A stretch of DNA of 64,000 nucleotides, taken from Desulfatibacillum alkenivorans DSM 16219 (lineage in GTDB: Bacteria; Desulfobacterota; Desulfobacteria; Desulfobacterales; Desulfatibacillaceae). Under the pieces are notes generated by a model. That model saw nothing but the letters and a program-made list of their open reading frames with translations, did no database searches and was not told the DNA's origin. The DNA lies in the NCBI RefSeq assembly GCF_900142135.1, contig NZ_FQZU01000013.1, positions 62,001-126,000 of the forward strand, given 5' to 3'. Each line of letters starts with the position of its first letter. Within the stretch, counting starts at the first letter, position 1. Position numbers and translations under genes: made by a program. Shown piece after piece: positions 26,517-35,954 of this stretch.

Positions 26517-29500
26517 ATGTATCGCCATGTATTAATGACATTAATGGTAGTGTGCTCCCTCGCTTCGACCGCGCTGGCCGGCCCGCTTTCCATCACCCAA
26601 ACCATACCCGACGCCTTTATCAATGACTCCATTGCAGGCTCCCAGGGGCAAACCTACCAACTTGCCGCGTCCAACCCCACAGCCCTGACTTCCACTAACG
26701 TCGCATTTTCCGTGGATATTCCGGCGGGCTTCTCCTACGTGGCCGGAACCTTGACCAATGACGCAGGCCTTACCCCAAATGTTACGGCCGGCGATCCTTT
26801 TATCATCAATTTCAACGAAGGCCTGACCCTGGCCCCCGGGGACAGCATCAACATGACTTATCGCCTGGCCACGGATTGCACCGCGGTGCCCGGCCAGCAG
26901 CTGATTTCCGTAACCGCAAACTACGACGAGCCCGAATCCCCGGATTCCAACACCTCCCTGGTGACCATCAAATCCGGCCTCATTCTGGTGGATTTAATCG
27001 CCGTGTCCCCCAATCCCTTCAATGTGGAGGTGGGCGATACGGTCCGATTGACCGCCAGGATTACCAACGACGGCGACGGCTCGCTATTCAAAATAAACTT
27101 CAACGCCAATTGGGGGGCGGATTTCTCCAATCCTTCGCTGGTAGGCGGGACTTTGACTCCGTCCCTGAACGGCGGTCAATATGAAATCGTCACCGGGGAA
27201 ATACCGGCGGGCGAAAGCCGGGAGTTTACCTTTGAGTTGGATGTGGCGGGGTGCGACGATTTGGCCATAGACGTGGAGGCGGAAGATCCCTGCGATCCCG
27301 GCACGGTTTACACGGACGACAATTCGCCCTTTCTGACGCTCAAGCAGCCCAACATCTCCATCGGAACCGCCAATGCTTCCCTGGATTATTGCGGAACCGG
27401 CGACATGGCCCTGACGATCCAGAACGTGGATTCGCCAGTGGGAACGAGAGGGACCGCCTACAACTTCACGATTTCCACAAGCCTTCCCGGCGACGTGGTA
27501 GTGGACAGCGTATCCGCCGGCTGGACCCATGACGGCTCGGGCGGCTTTACCCTGAACGGCGGAAGCATCGCCCCGGGAGATACGGAAACCCTGACCATAA
27601 CCCTTGCCGCCTCGGACCCCTGCGGCGGCGCCTCCGGCATGCTGATTTTCTCCCCGGCCTATACCAACGCCTGCGGCGACATATTTGCGCCTCCGGTGGT
27701 TTACGCCTCTTACGACAGTCAGACCGGCCCGACCATTGACCTGGAAATGACCTACACCCCGGACGGCGGAGACCCCGAGCGCGTCTTCCTGAACGAACGG
27801 GTGGAGTTCACCATCACGCCCTCCCTGACCGAAGCGGCTGAATGGACGGGCAATATCATAATAACGGACGTCTTCCCCTCCACGTTGATTAATCCCGCGA
27901 CGGTCGCACCTCTTCCCGTGGGGACAATCGACCTGACCGGGAACACGCTCACCTGGACCCTTACCCCGGCTCAGGCGGCCGCGTCTCCCAGTCTGATCAT
28001 TGAAACCGTCACAACCAACGACCCCTGCGAGGCGGGCGCCTACATCAACAACACGGCCAATATCATCAACGCCCAGACCTCCTGCCCCTGTCCCGAGTCG
28101 GCCAGCGCTTCCGCAAGCATGTATCTGCAAAGCAAAGAGCCGCCGGCGGGCGTGGAACTGGACGAAACCAAAGAAATTCTCAATACCCTGGCTGAGGGCA
28201 GTTTCAACGTTTGCCCTTCGTCCGACGTCCAATACTCCGTTGTGTTGAACTTTGATGCAGGCAGCGCCGGCGTATGGACCAATTCTTACATGCAGGACGA
28301 CATGCAGGGCGGCCAGGTTTATGCGGCAAACTCCCTGACATATGACGCAGGAAGCGGATTCACCTCCGTTCCCGGAGCGAATATAACCTCGGTCTCGCCG
28401 CTGACTGTAGACCTGGGCTTTTTAAACGCCGTGACGGGCGGGGACGCCGTAGCCGGCAAGTCCGTGACCTTTCAGTACGAACTCACTGTCAGCAACGCAG
28501 CTCTCACGCCTTGCGAGCCAGCCGGCTCTTTCTTGTCGGAAACCGAGGTTTACGTTTCCCAATCCACGGCCGGATGCTCCGAAGCGGGCGGCAGCCGTTT
28601 TTTCCTGGGAGTACAGGTTCCCGTTTCCCGTGCGGCTCTGGATATTGGCATTGATCTGCAAACCAATTCCGTTTCCAGGTCCCAGCCTCTGACCTCGGCG
28701 GACACTCAGCCGGTTCACGTAAGCGTTGACAAGCTGACCGCATGGAACGCCAACAATGTGGTGGTGACCGTAGACACCTCCAACTATGAATACCTGGGAA
28801 ATCCCACCTACGTGGGCTTTGGCGCCCAGACGCCATCGGTTTCCCATGTGGGGAACGATTTGACATTCACGTTCGCCGCTCCGCTGGGCTCGGGTGAGTC
28901 AGGCGATATATATTTTGATGCAGTAAAAACCTGCACCAATGACTATTCCATATCCGCCCGGGTGGATTACGAAGACGACTGCGGCCAGCCCTGCTCGGAC
29001 ACTGCAGGCGACTCTCCCACCGTGCAGCTGGCAGGCGATCTCAGGGTGAACGCCACCCCGGCCCAGGTGCAGGCCAGTTCCGGGGAGCTCATGTGGACCT
29101 TTTACATCACCAACAAAGGTTCGGGAACGGCCTACAACGTCATCCTTACGGAAGAGTTGGACAAAATGTTCAACTACGTCAGTTCCACCGTGGACGGAGG
29201 CGCGGGCGCCCCGGTCACGGCGGACGGCGGAGCGACCTGGGATATCACCTGGGAACTGGGTTCTCTCGCCCCGAACCAGGTGGCGGAAGTGCAGGTGAAC
29301 GCGGAACTCACGGGCCAGTCCTGCGATTTTTCCAACGCCAGCAATGTCATTGCCGAATACGGCTTCTATGATGATTCCGCTGTGTACACTGCGTGCGAGA
29401 CGGAAACGGCGGCCACGGTGCCTGTATTCACCCAACCGCCCTCCCTCATGACTCTGACCAACGCATCGGGCGGCGTGACTTTGTGCGGCAGCGGAAACAT

Positions 29501-32500
29501 CAACCTGACCCTCAAGAACAACGGACGGACCCACAACTACAACGTGGTGGTTACCCAAAACCTGGGAACCACCGGCCTGGATTACGTTCCGGGGAGCGCA
29601 ACCCTCAGCATTAACGGCGGGGGTCCCGTGGGCATTGCCAATCCTAATGAATCCGGCGCCGATCTCACCTGGACGTCCGATTCGGGGCAGACCTACTATG
29701 TCGCGGCTTTGGAGGACATGGATATCGGGGACGTCTATGTCATTTCTTTTCAGGTCTCCGCCCAGGAGGAGTTCAACGCCAACCAGCTTATTTCCGCCGC
29801 GGCCAATTGGGAAAAGCCCTGCGAACGCGATGGCGTGGGCACCGGCGTGGCGGGCGGAGCAGGCTTTGACGTGCCCATTGACCGGCCCGAAATCACCGTC
29901 ACGAAAACCGGTTGGAACGTCACGGCCGGAGACGGAGAAGCCGACCGCGCCAATACTGTCTACGGCGGGCAGGGCGACACGCTTATCTGGCGGGTGGACA
30001 TTGCCAATAACGGCAGCGCAACCGCTCAGAACGTGGTCTTGCGGGACGCCATCGGCGGGAATTTTGATCTCACCCGCTGGGACGACAATGCAAGTTTTTC
30101 CAGTCCCGACGTCCTGGCCGGAACCGATACCGGCTATATGTCCATCCCGGACATCCCGGCGGGAAATTCCGTTAGCTATTATTTTCAGGGAACCGTTCAA
30201 GGCGTTTGCACCAATCAGACCAACACAGCCTATGCGCAGTGGGGCTGCGGCGCCTCACCCCTGACCGAGCCGGATGACGGCGACGACCCCGCTTATCTGG
30301 TCACCGTGCCCGATTTCAGCAACGCGGTCAATATCACCCAGGCGATCACCAACCTGGCGGAAACCGCCCCGCCGGACGTCAACGGCAAGGTGGTCATTAC
30401 CGTAACCAACGGCGGCGGCTCGGCCGAAAACCTGGTGCTTACCAATGATTTGCCCGCGGGCTTCAGTATTGATACATCGGCCTTTACGCCAACCCTGGAT
30501 CATAACGGCGTATTTGTAGGCAACCCGACAGTCACGGGTTCGGCTTCGGCGCCGATTTTCACCTTTGATCCTCTGCTGACGCTCCTCCGGTACGGAGAAT
30601 CCGCCACCCTGACTTTCCAGATAGTCCAGACCGGGTCGATTGACTCCGCCGAAAACCAGGACGACCGCCAGGAAACCGCCGGCGACGGGCTCGACCCTGC
30701 TTTTCCGGCTACCAGCAACAATGCGGTCACCCTGGATTACGAAAACACCTGCGGCGCCTCTTTTAGCGCAACGGATAACGTGAGCGTCAATCCCCGCACC
30801 CCGGACCTGGATATTGATATCAACCCGGGCGTTTCCATCGTAAGGACTGTCAGCGGAACAGGCGATACGGAAACCTTTGCCATTCGGATCAGCAACCGCG
30901 GCGACGCAACAGCAAATAACGGAACCCTGACGGTGGATGTGGGCTCCGGCTTTACGGTAACCGGAAGCGGCGGCATGACCGACAACGGCGGCGGCAACTA
31001 CACCTTGAGCCTGGCCTCCATCAACGCAGGGGCCAGCCGGACTATCACATTCAACCTCACCGTGGCCAATGAAACCAATCCCCTGACCTTTCACGCCCAG
31101 GTGGAGGGCATGATAAAGGACGCCTCCGGCGCGGACGTCGATCTATACTCCCTGGACACCATCCGGGCCCGGATTGTCGGGTTCCGTATGGAAAAAAACC
31201 TGGTTTCCACCACAGAAGCCGATTCAGTCGACCCCGGGGTGTTTATCGGTGAAGATGTTACCCACGAAATTCTGGCCACCTGGTTCGGCATGGACGGAGG
31301 CGAATCCGTCACCAATATCACCGTGACTGACGCCATGGCCACAGGAACCGGCATCCTGGGCGCGGCTGCCACAGATTCTCCCAATGGGGCCGCCATCAAC
31401 TCCATGCCAGCCCCGGCGCCTTATGGCACGGGAAATGTCGTCATGGATGTGGACGACTTTACGGTATTCGGGGCCACTGCCGAGTTCCGCATGATAGTGG
31501 GCTCCCGTGTGATGAACCAGGATCAGAACGCCGAAAGCGGCAATAACGTGGATGGAACCAAACTGACCAACACGGCCTCGGCTCAGTTCGCCTATCTGGG
31601 TACCACCTACAACACATCCACCTCCGGCTTCACACTCGAGGCCGACAGGCAGGACACCGTCACTGTCAGCACCCCAAGCATCTCCATAACCAAGCAGGTG
31701 CGCAACCTTACCGAAGGCGAGGTAGGTTACGCGGACTCGACTTCGGCGACGGCGGGCGACACTCTGGAATACTCCATCACTATCGCAAACGCGGCGGGCC
31801 GCGCGCCAGCCTACGACGTGGAAGTATCGGACGCCGTAAATGCCAAATTCCAGTTGCTGAACATGGCTGTGGACGGATTGGATAACGACGGAGACGGCAT
31901 TACGGACAGCGGGGATATTGGAGAGCAAAATTTTGGCGGTTACGGCGCAGCTATTTCCTTTGACGATTCCATGAACGCCGCCCTGGACAAAATGGACCCC
32001 ACGGACAGCGTGACCTTCAAGTATCAGGTGTACGTCGGAACCACGGTCAACCCCAACGAAACCATCCAGAACACGGCCACCGTAACCTACGACACCTTGG
32101 ACGAGGCGTCGGGCAGCCAGACCGGCGGTATGGACGTTGCCAGCGGCGAGGAAGCCGGAGCCAGGGATTATTCCGTCACAGCCAATGCGGACGCGGACAT
32201 TGAAGCCGTGGACGTCACCGGCTCCAAAGCCATCCTGGCCGCGTCCTACACGCCCCTGGGCGGCGGCGCTCCCTTTGCCGGCCCTCAGGACGTGGTCATC
32301 GGCGAGGAAGTGCAATATCAACTCAAATTCACCGTGCCTCCGTCCACCCTGGAAAACTGGGTTTTGGAAGACACTCTGCCCGACGGCCTCACGGCCATTG
32401 AAGGTTCCACATTCTCATTGCCGGCGGGATTTATTCCAGGCGGGAACATCGTCCCCGCCATCACGGATAATGGCGGCCAGTCGGTCATTACATGGGATTT

Positions 32501-35500
32501 CAGCGCATTCGGCGATCAAACCCTGACCCCGGCCGCAGGCGAGCAGACCATCACGGTCAATTTCATCGCCCGGGTGGAAAACACGGCCGGAAACCAGGCC
32601 GGAACCAATCTGAACAACACCGACGCCGAGGTGAGGTATGAACTCAACTCCGTGCCCCAGACCGTGGAACTGGTGGACGTCAACCTGGTGGTTCGCGAGC
32701 CGGCCGTTACGATCACAAGAGAAGTGAGCCCTTCGGCTAACGTGGACGCAGGCGACAAGCTGACGGTGAGCATTACGGTGGAAAACACAAGCACGGTGAC
32801 GGCCCACAATGTGCGCGTGACCGAAGACTTCACCGCCGAGGATTTCAACTATGTCGCGGGCGAAGTGGGCGGAACCATCCCGGACACCGTGGACGAATCC
32901 AACGCCGACGCCCCGTTTTTTGTGTACGATACCTTAAATGCAGGCCAGTCCAAGACGTTTACCTATTCCATTTTGGTGGATACGGACGTCCAGCCCCAGG
33001 AGAACCTGTCCAACACGTCCTATTGCTCCTGGACTTCTCTGGCGGATGACTCCGTCGCTCTGAATACGGCTACCGGAACCATCGGCGCCGACGGCGCGGC
33101 TTTGGGCATGAGAAACGGCGACATTCCCGGCGACGGCGGCTTGAACGACTATGAAGACTCCGATGTGTTCAATGTCGCCCTGGACGTGGGCATTGACGTT
33201 GATCCAATTACCGCAGCCAAGGCGGATGAAGGCCTTGTCGCGGGATTTCCTGCAAACGTTCCCGGCGCCAGGCGCGCTTTTTCCATCACCATTGATCTGC
33301 CCGAAAGCACAACCAACGACCTCGTGGTCACGGACCAGCTAAACGCCGGATCGGCGGGATTGGTGTTGGAAAACAACGCAACCTATGACGTGACGTATAC
33401 CTTCACCGGAATCCTTTCCGTCAACGGCTCCGCCGTAGCAGGCTTCGCCGACTCCAATGACGTGGAAGCCGCGCTCATCGCATTCGCCGCGGATCAGGCG
33501 ACAGGAACCGTTATCTGGAATTTCGGAACCGTGATTACGGACGAGGAAGACGACACCCTGGGCGGCGTATTGGACCCACGAATCGTTATCAATTACGCAG
33601 CCCGTATAGACAACGTTGCGGACAACCAGGCCGGAACCGCCCACGACAACCTGGGAACGGTCACCTACGACAACGGAGAAACCGCGGCGACCACCACGAT
33701 CAACGCGGGCGCCGTTTCCTTTACGGTCCTTGAACCCCAGCTCACGGTAACCAAGGAAGGCCGGAACATCACCCGGAGCGATGGAGACTTTTCCTCCATG
33801 ACCGCGCCTGACGCAGGCGACATCCTGGAATACCGGGTCACCATTGCAAACGGAAATACGAACGCCTTTACGGCTTACGACATCAATATTCAGGACTCCC
33901 TGCCCGAAGGCCTGGCTCTCACGGCTGATCTTCCTGTTGGCGATATCACGACCGCCCCGGACGTTACGGGCGACGGAACAGCCGGAAACGCCGAGACCCT
34001 GGTTTGGGGACGCACCCAGGCTACGCCCTTGAGCATTGATCTGGCTGCCGACTCCTCCTTGCAGTTCACCTATCAGGTGGAGGTTTTAAGCGCTGCGGAG
34101 CCGGGCCAGGAATTCGCCAACACCTTGGATATTGACTGGACCTCCCTGTCCGGCGCAAACGCCGGCGAACGGGACGGCGCCGGCGGCGTGGACGACTACA
34201 CGGATTCCGATTCGTTCACAACAACCAACAGGGATGACACGACTTTTTCCAAGGCTCGCACCTCCGACACCTACGGCCCGGCGGATAATGACGTGCGCAT
34301 CGGCGACTTGGTCACCTTCACCCTGACCGTGGGCCTGACCGAGGGCGTGACAAGCAGCCTGGTTGTGGAAGACGCTCTTCCGGCCGGCCTGGCTTTTTAC
34401 GACACCGTGTCCCTGAACGGGGACGCGGCGGCGCCGTACTCCAGCGCGAACAACTTTACTTATACCGATATTCCGTCCGGCGATACGCCCGCTACCGGGC
34501 AGACCGGAACCGTAACCTGGACCATGGGCGACGTGACCAACGCCAACGCAAACACGGCGGGCGTGGATGCCTTCACCATTGTGTATCGCGCCAGGATAGC
34601 CGACGCCGTGGGCTTCGGCCTCACGCCGTCCACCCAGACCGTGTCCAATGCTGCGGACCTCAACTATGTGGAGTACGATAATTCGGCCCAGCAGTTAAGC
34701 GATTCCGTCAGCATAGACATTGTGCAGCCGGTCCTGGAATCCGCCAAGGCCCTGGCGGCGGGGCAGACCGAACTGGTCAATCCCTCGGGAAACGTCTCTT
34801 ACGAAATTACCATCACCAACACCGGCGACGCAGCAGCCTATAACACGGTGGTCGCAGACACCCTGCCCGCAGGCATGAGGATGACGGCGCCGGCTTTTGT
34901 TTCGGCAACCTTGGGCGGAGCGCCGGTCGCCCTGGCGCCGCTTAACTTTAACGCGGCCGCCGGATCGGTTTCCTGGACCCTTACGGACGCCCAGGCCATC
35001 CTGCCCGGCGAAAGCCTGGTGATCGAATACCAAGCCACCGTGGACGATCGCGTGAAAGCCGGAACCCAACTGACCAACCAGGCCGGCGTGGTTTCCTATT
35101 TTTCCAAGGAAAGCGCAGACCCGGACGAAAGAAGGCAATATCCCGCTTCTGCCAAGTCGTCCGCCACGGTCACCGTGTTCGGCATGCTGTTTACGCCTAA
35201 TCACGAGCAGACCACCCAGGCGGGGACAAGCATCCATTACATCCACCAGGTGGACGTCTACGCCGCCGGAACCACGGCGGATCTCTCCTTTAGCGCTGCA
35301 TCCGCCCAGAGCCTTGTCTGGACCGTCTACTACGACACCAACGGATCCGGACAGCTGGACGCCGGAGACGCCAGGTACACCAACGGAACTTCCTTTGCCA
35401 CGGGCGAATATACCTTTTTCATGCGCACGGTGGTTCCCAACCTGGTGACCGACGGCTGGAGCGACACGACCGTATTTACAGCCAGCCTGCAATCCGGCCC

Positions 35501-35939
35501 CAATATCCAGACGCGCACCGTTACCGACATCACCCGGGTGGTCCTGACCGGCGGTGAAGGCGCGGGCGAGGTCACGGCGGCCAAAGAAGCCGCCATCGAC
35601 ACGGATTGTGACGGAGACCTGTCGGACGAACTGGTCATTGACGCAACCTACGAAATCCTGAAAGACGCCGAGCCCGGAGAATGCGCGGTATACCGCATTA
35701 CCTTCGCCAATCAGGGCACGGGAACCATAACCAACGTAAAGGTAGTGGACGATGTGGTGGATTACTCCACCTACGTGGGAGGCTCCGCCGAATTTGAAAA
35801 CACCCCGGCGGGCCTTACGGAAACGGCAATCACAGAGCCTGCCGACGGCGCCATGGGCACGGTGACCTGGACCTATGGCGGAAGCCTGGAACCGGGCCTG
35901 TCCGGCAGCGTGAAATACACCGTAAAAATTGACGAATAA
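26517..35939 (+). CDS. giant secreted DUF11-repeat surface protein
   Basis: 3140 residues, with a Sec signal peptide cleaved after ALA at about residue 21. The rest is a chain of beta-sandwich modules of the DUF11/conserved-repeat (TIGR01451) type, recognised by phrases such as YSITIANxxGRAPAYDVEVSD and VVEDALPAGL. The first half (to about residue 1440) has paired Cys in most modules. From about 1720 two module types alternate, giving an A+B unit of roughly 340 residues three and a half times over. The last 250 residues hold a module with the IHYIHQV motif and a terminal module (CDGD..., PGEC, ending KYTVKIDE). There is no LPXTG, no transmembrane anchor and no autotransporter barrel. It is probably an extracellular fibre or adhesin held by the barrel protein of the same operon. 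The ribosome site is weak. Confidence 0.85.
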   Translation: MYRHVLMTLMVVCSLASTALAGPLSITQTIPDAFINDSIAGSQGQTYQLAASNPTALTSTNVAFSVDIPAGFSYVAGTLTNDAGLTPNVTAGDPFIINFNEGLTLAPGDSINMTYRLATDCTAVPGQQLISVTANYDEPESPDSNTSLVTIKSGLILVDLIAVSPNPFNVEVGDTVRLTARITNDGDGSLFKINFNANWGADFSNPSLVGGTLTPSLNGGQYEIVTGEIPAGESREFTFELDVAGCDDLAIDVEAEDPCDPGTVYTDDNSPFLTLKQPNISIGTANASLDYCGTGDMALTIQNVDSPVGTRGTAYNFTISTSLPGDVVVDSVSAGWTHDGSGGFTLNGGSIAPGDTETLTITLAASDPCGGASGMLIFSPAYTNACGDIFAPPVVYASYDSQTGPTIDLEMTYTPDGGDPERVFLNERVEFTITPSLTEAAEWTGNIIITDVFPSTLINPATVAPLPVGTIDLTGNTLTWTLTPAQAAASPSLIIETVTTNDPCEAGAYINNTANIINAQTSCPCPESASASASMYLQSKEPPAGVELDETKEILNTLAEGSFNVCPSSDVQYSVVLNFDAGSAGVWTNSYMQDDMQGGQVYAANSLTYDAGSGFTSVPGANITSVSPLTVDLGFLNAVTGGDAVAGKSVTFQYELTVSNAALTPCEPAGSFLSETEVYVSQSTAGCSEAGGSRFFLGVQVPVSRAALDIGIDLQTNSVSRSQPLTSADTQPVHVSVDKLTAWNANNVVVTVDTSNYEYLGNPTYVGFGAQTPSVSHVGNDLTFTFAAPLGSGESGDIYFDAVKTCTNDYSISARVDYEDDCGQPCSDTAGDSPTVQLAGDLRVNATPAQVQASSGELMWTFYITNKGSGTAYNVILTEELDKMFNYVSSTVDGGAGAPVTADGGATWDITWELGSLAPNQVAEVQVNAELTGQSCDFSNASNVIAEYGFYDDSAVYTACETETAATVPVFTQPPSLMTLTNASGGVTLCGSGNINLTLKNNGRTHNYNVVVTQNLGTTGLDYVPGSATLSINGGGPVGIANPNESGADLTWTSDSGQTYYVAALEDMDIGDVYVISFQVSAQEEFNANQLISAAANWEKPCERDGVGTGVAGGAGFDVPIDRPEITVTKTGWNVTAGDGEADRANTVYGGQGDTLIWRVDIANNGSATAQNVVLRDAIGGNFDLTRWDDNASFSSPDVLAGTDTGYMSIPDIPAGNSVSYYFQGTVQGVCTNQTNTAYAQWGCGASPLTEPDDGDDPAYLVTVPDFSNAVNITQAITNLAETAPPDVNGKVVITVTNGGGSAENLVLTNDLPAGFSIDTSAFTPTLDHNGVFVGNPTVTGSASAPIFTFDPLLTLLRYGESATLTFQIVQTGSIDSAENQDDRQETAGDGLDPAFPATSNNAVTLDYENTCGASFSATDNVSVNPRTPDLDIDINPGVSIVRTVSGTGDTETFAIRISNRGDATANNGTLTVDVGSGFTVTGSGGMTDNGGGNYTLSLASINAGASRTITFNLTVANETNPLTFHAQVEGMIKDASGADVDLYSLDTIRARIVGFRMEKNLVSTTEADSVDPGVFIGEDVTHEILATWFGMDGGESVTNITVTDAMATGTGILGAAATDSPNGAAINSMPAPAPYGTGNVVMDVDDFTVFGATAEFRMIVGSRVMNQDQNAESGNNVDGTKLTNTASAQFAYLGTTYNTSTSGFTLEADRQDTVTVSTPSISITKQVRNLTEGEVGYADSTSATAGDTLEYSITIANAAGRAPAYDVEVSDAVNAKFQLLNMAVDGLDNDGDGITDSGDIGEQNFGGYGAAISFDDSMNAALDKMDPTDSVTFKYQVYVGTTVNPNETIQNTATVTYDTLDEASGSQTGGMDVASGEEAGARDYSVTANADADIEAVDVTGSKAILAASYTPLGGGAPFAGPQDVVIGEEVQYQLKFTVPPSTLENWVLEDTLPDGLTAIEGSTFSLPAGFIPGGNIVPAITDNGGQSVITWDFSAFGDQTLTPAAGEQTITVNFIARVENTAGNQAGTNLNNTDAEVRYELNSVPQTVELVDVNLVVREPAVTITREVSPSANVDAGDKLTVSITVENTSTVTAHNVRVTEDFTAEDFNYVAGEVGGTIPDTVDESNADAPFFVYDTLNAGQSKTFTYSILVDTDVQPQENLSNTSYCSWTSLADDSVALNTATGTIGADGAALGMRNGDIPGDGGLNDYEDSDVFNVALDVGIDVDPITAAKADEGLVAGFPANVPGARRAFSITIDLPESTTNDLVVTDQLNAGSAGLVLENNATYDVTYTFTGILSVNGSAVAGFADSNDVEAALIAFAADQATGTVIWNFGTVITDEEDDTLGGVLDPRIVINYAARIDNVADNQAGTAHDNLGTVTYDNGETAATTTINAGAVSFTVLEPQLTVTKEGRNITRSDGDFSSMTAPDAGDILEYRVTIANGNTNAFTAYDINIQDSLPEGLALTADLPVGDITTAPDVTGDGTAGNAETLVWGRTQATPLSIDLAADSSLQFTYQVEVLSAAEPGQEFANTLDIDWTSLSGANAGERDGAGGVDDYTDSDSFTTTNRDDTTFSKARTSDTYGPADNDVRIGDLVTFTLTVGLTEGVTSSLVVEDALPAGLAFYDTVSLNGDAAAPYSSANNFTYTDIPSGDTPATGQTGTVTWTMGDVTNANANTAGVDAFTIVYRARIADAVGFGLTPSTQTVSNAADLNYVEYDNSAQQLSDSVSIDIVQPVLESAKALAAGQTELVNPSGNVSYEITITNTGDAAAYNTVVADTLPAGMRMTAPAFVSATLGGAPVALAPLNFNAAAGSVSWTLTDAQAILPGESLVIEYQATVDDRVKAGTQLTNQAGVVSYFSKESADPDERRQYPASAKSSATVTVFGMLFTPNHEQTTQAGTSIHYIHQVDVYAAGTTADLSFSAASAQSLVWTVYYDTNGSGQLDAGDARYTNGTSFATGEYTFFMRTVVPNLVTDGWSDTTVFTASLQSGPNIQTRTVTDITRVVLTGGEGAGEVTAAKEAAIDTDCDGDLSDELVIDATYEILKDAEPGECAVYRITFANQGTGTITNVKVVDDVVDYSTYVGGSAEFENTPAGLTETAITEPADGAMGTVTWTYGGSLEPGLSGSVKYTVKIDE
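31671..35180 (+). repeat. about 1-kb tandem super-repeat (A+B DUF11 module pairs) within the giant gene
   Basis: A-type modules begin near residues 1719, 2062, 2407 and 2738 (openings PSISITK, PAVTITR, PQLTVTK, PVLESAK). B-type modules begin near 1900, 2230 and 2577 (openings TGSKAI, TAAKAD, FSKART). Spacing is therefore 330-350 residues per A+B pair. A modules share a G-x-R-x-G...DY.DSD tail. Repeat identity is at protein level and the DNA has diverged, so the array is old rather than recently expanded. Confidence 0.75.
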
Positions 35940-35954
35940 AGGCGGCGAAAGTCC

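Noticed and set aside
31671-35180. Recent tandem duplication or phase-variable DNA repeat in the giant gene
   Set aside because: Repeat units are similar as protein only, and no long identical DNA stretches are visible.
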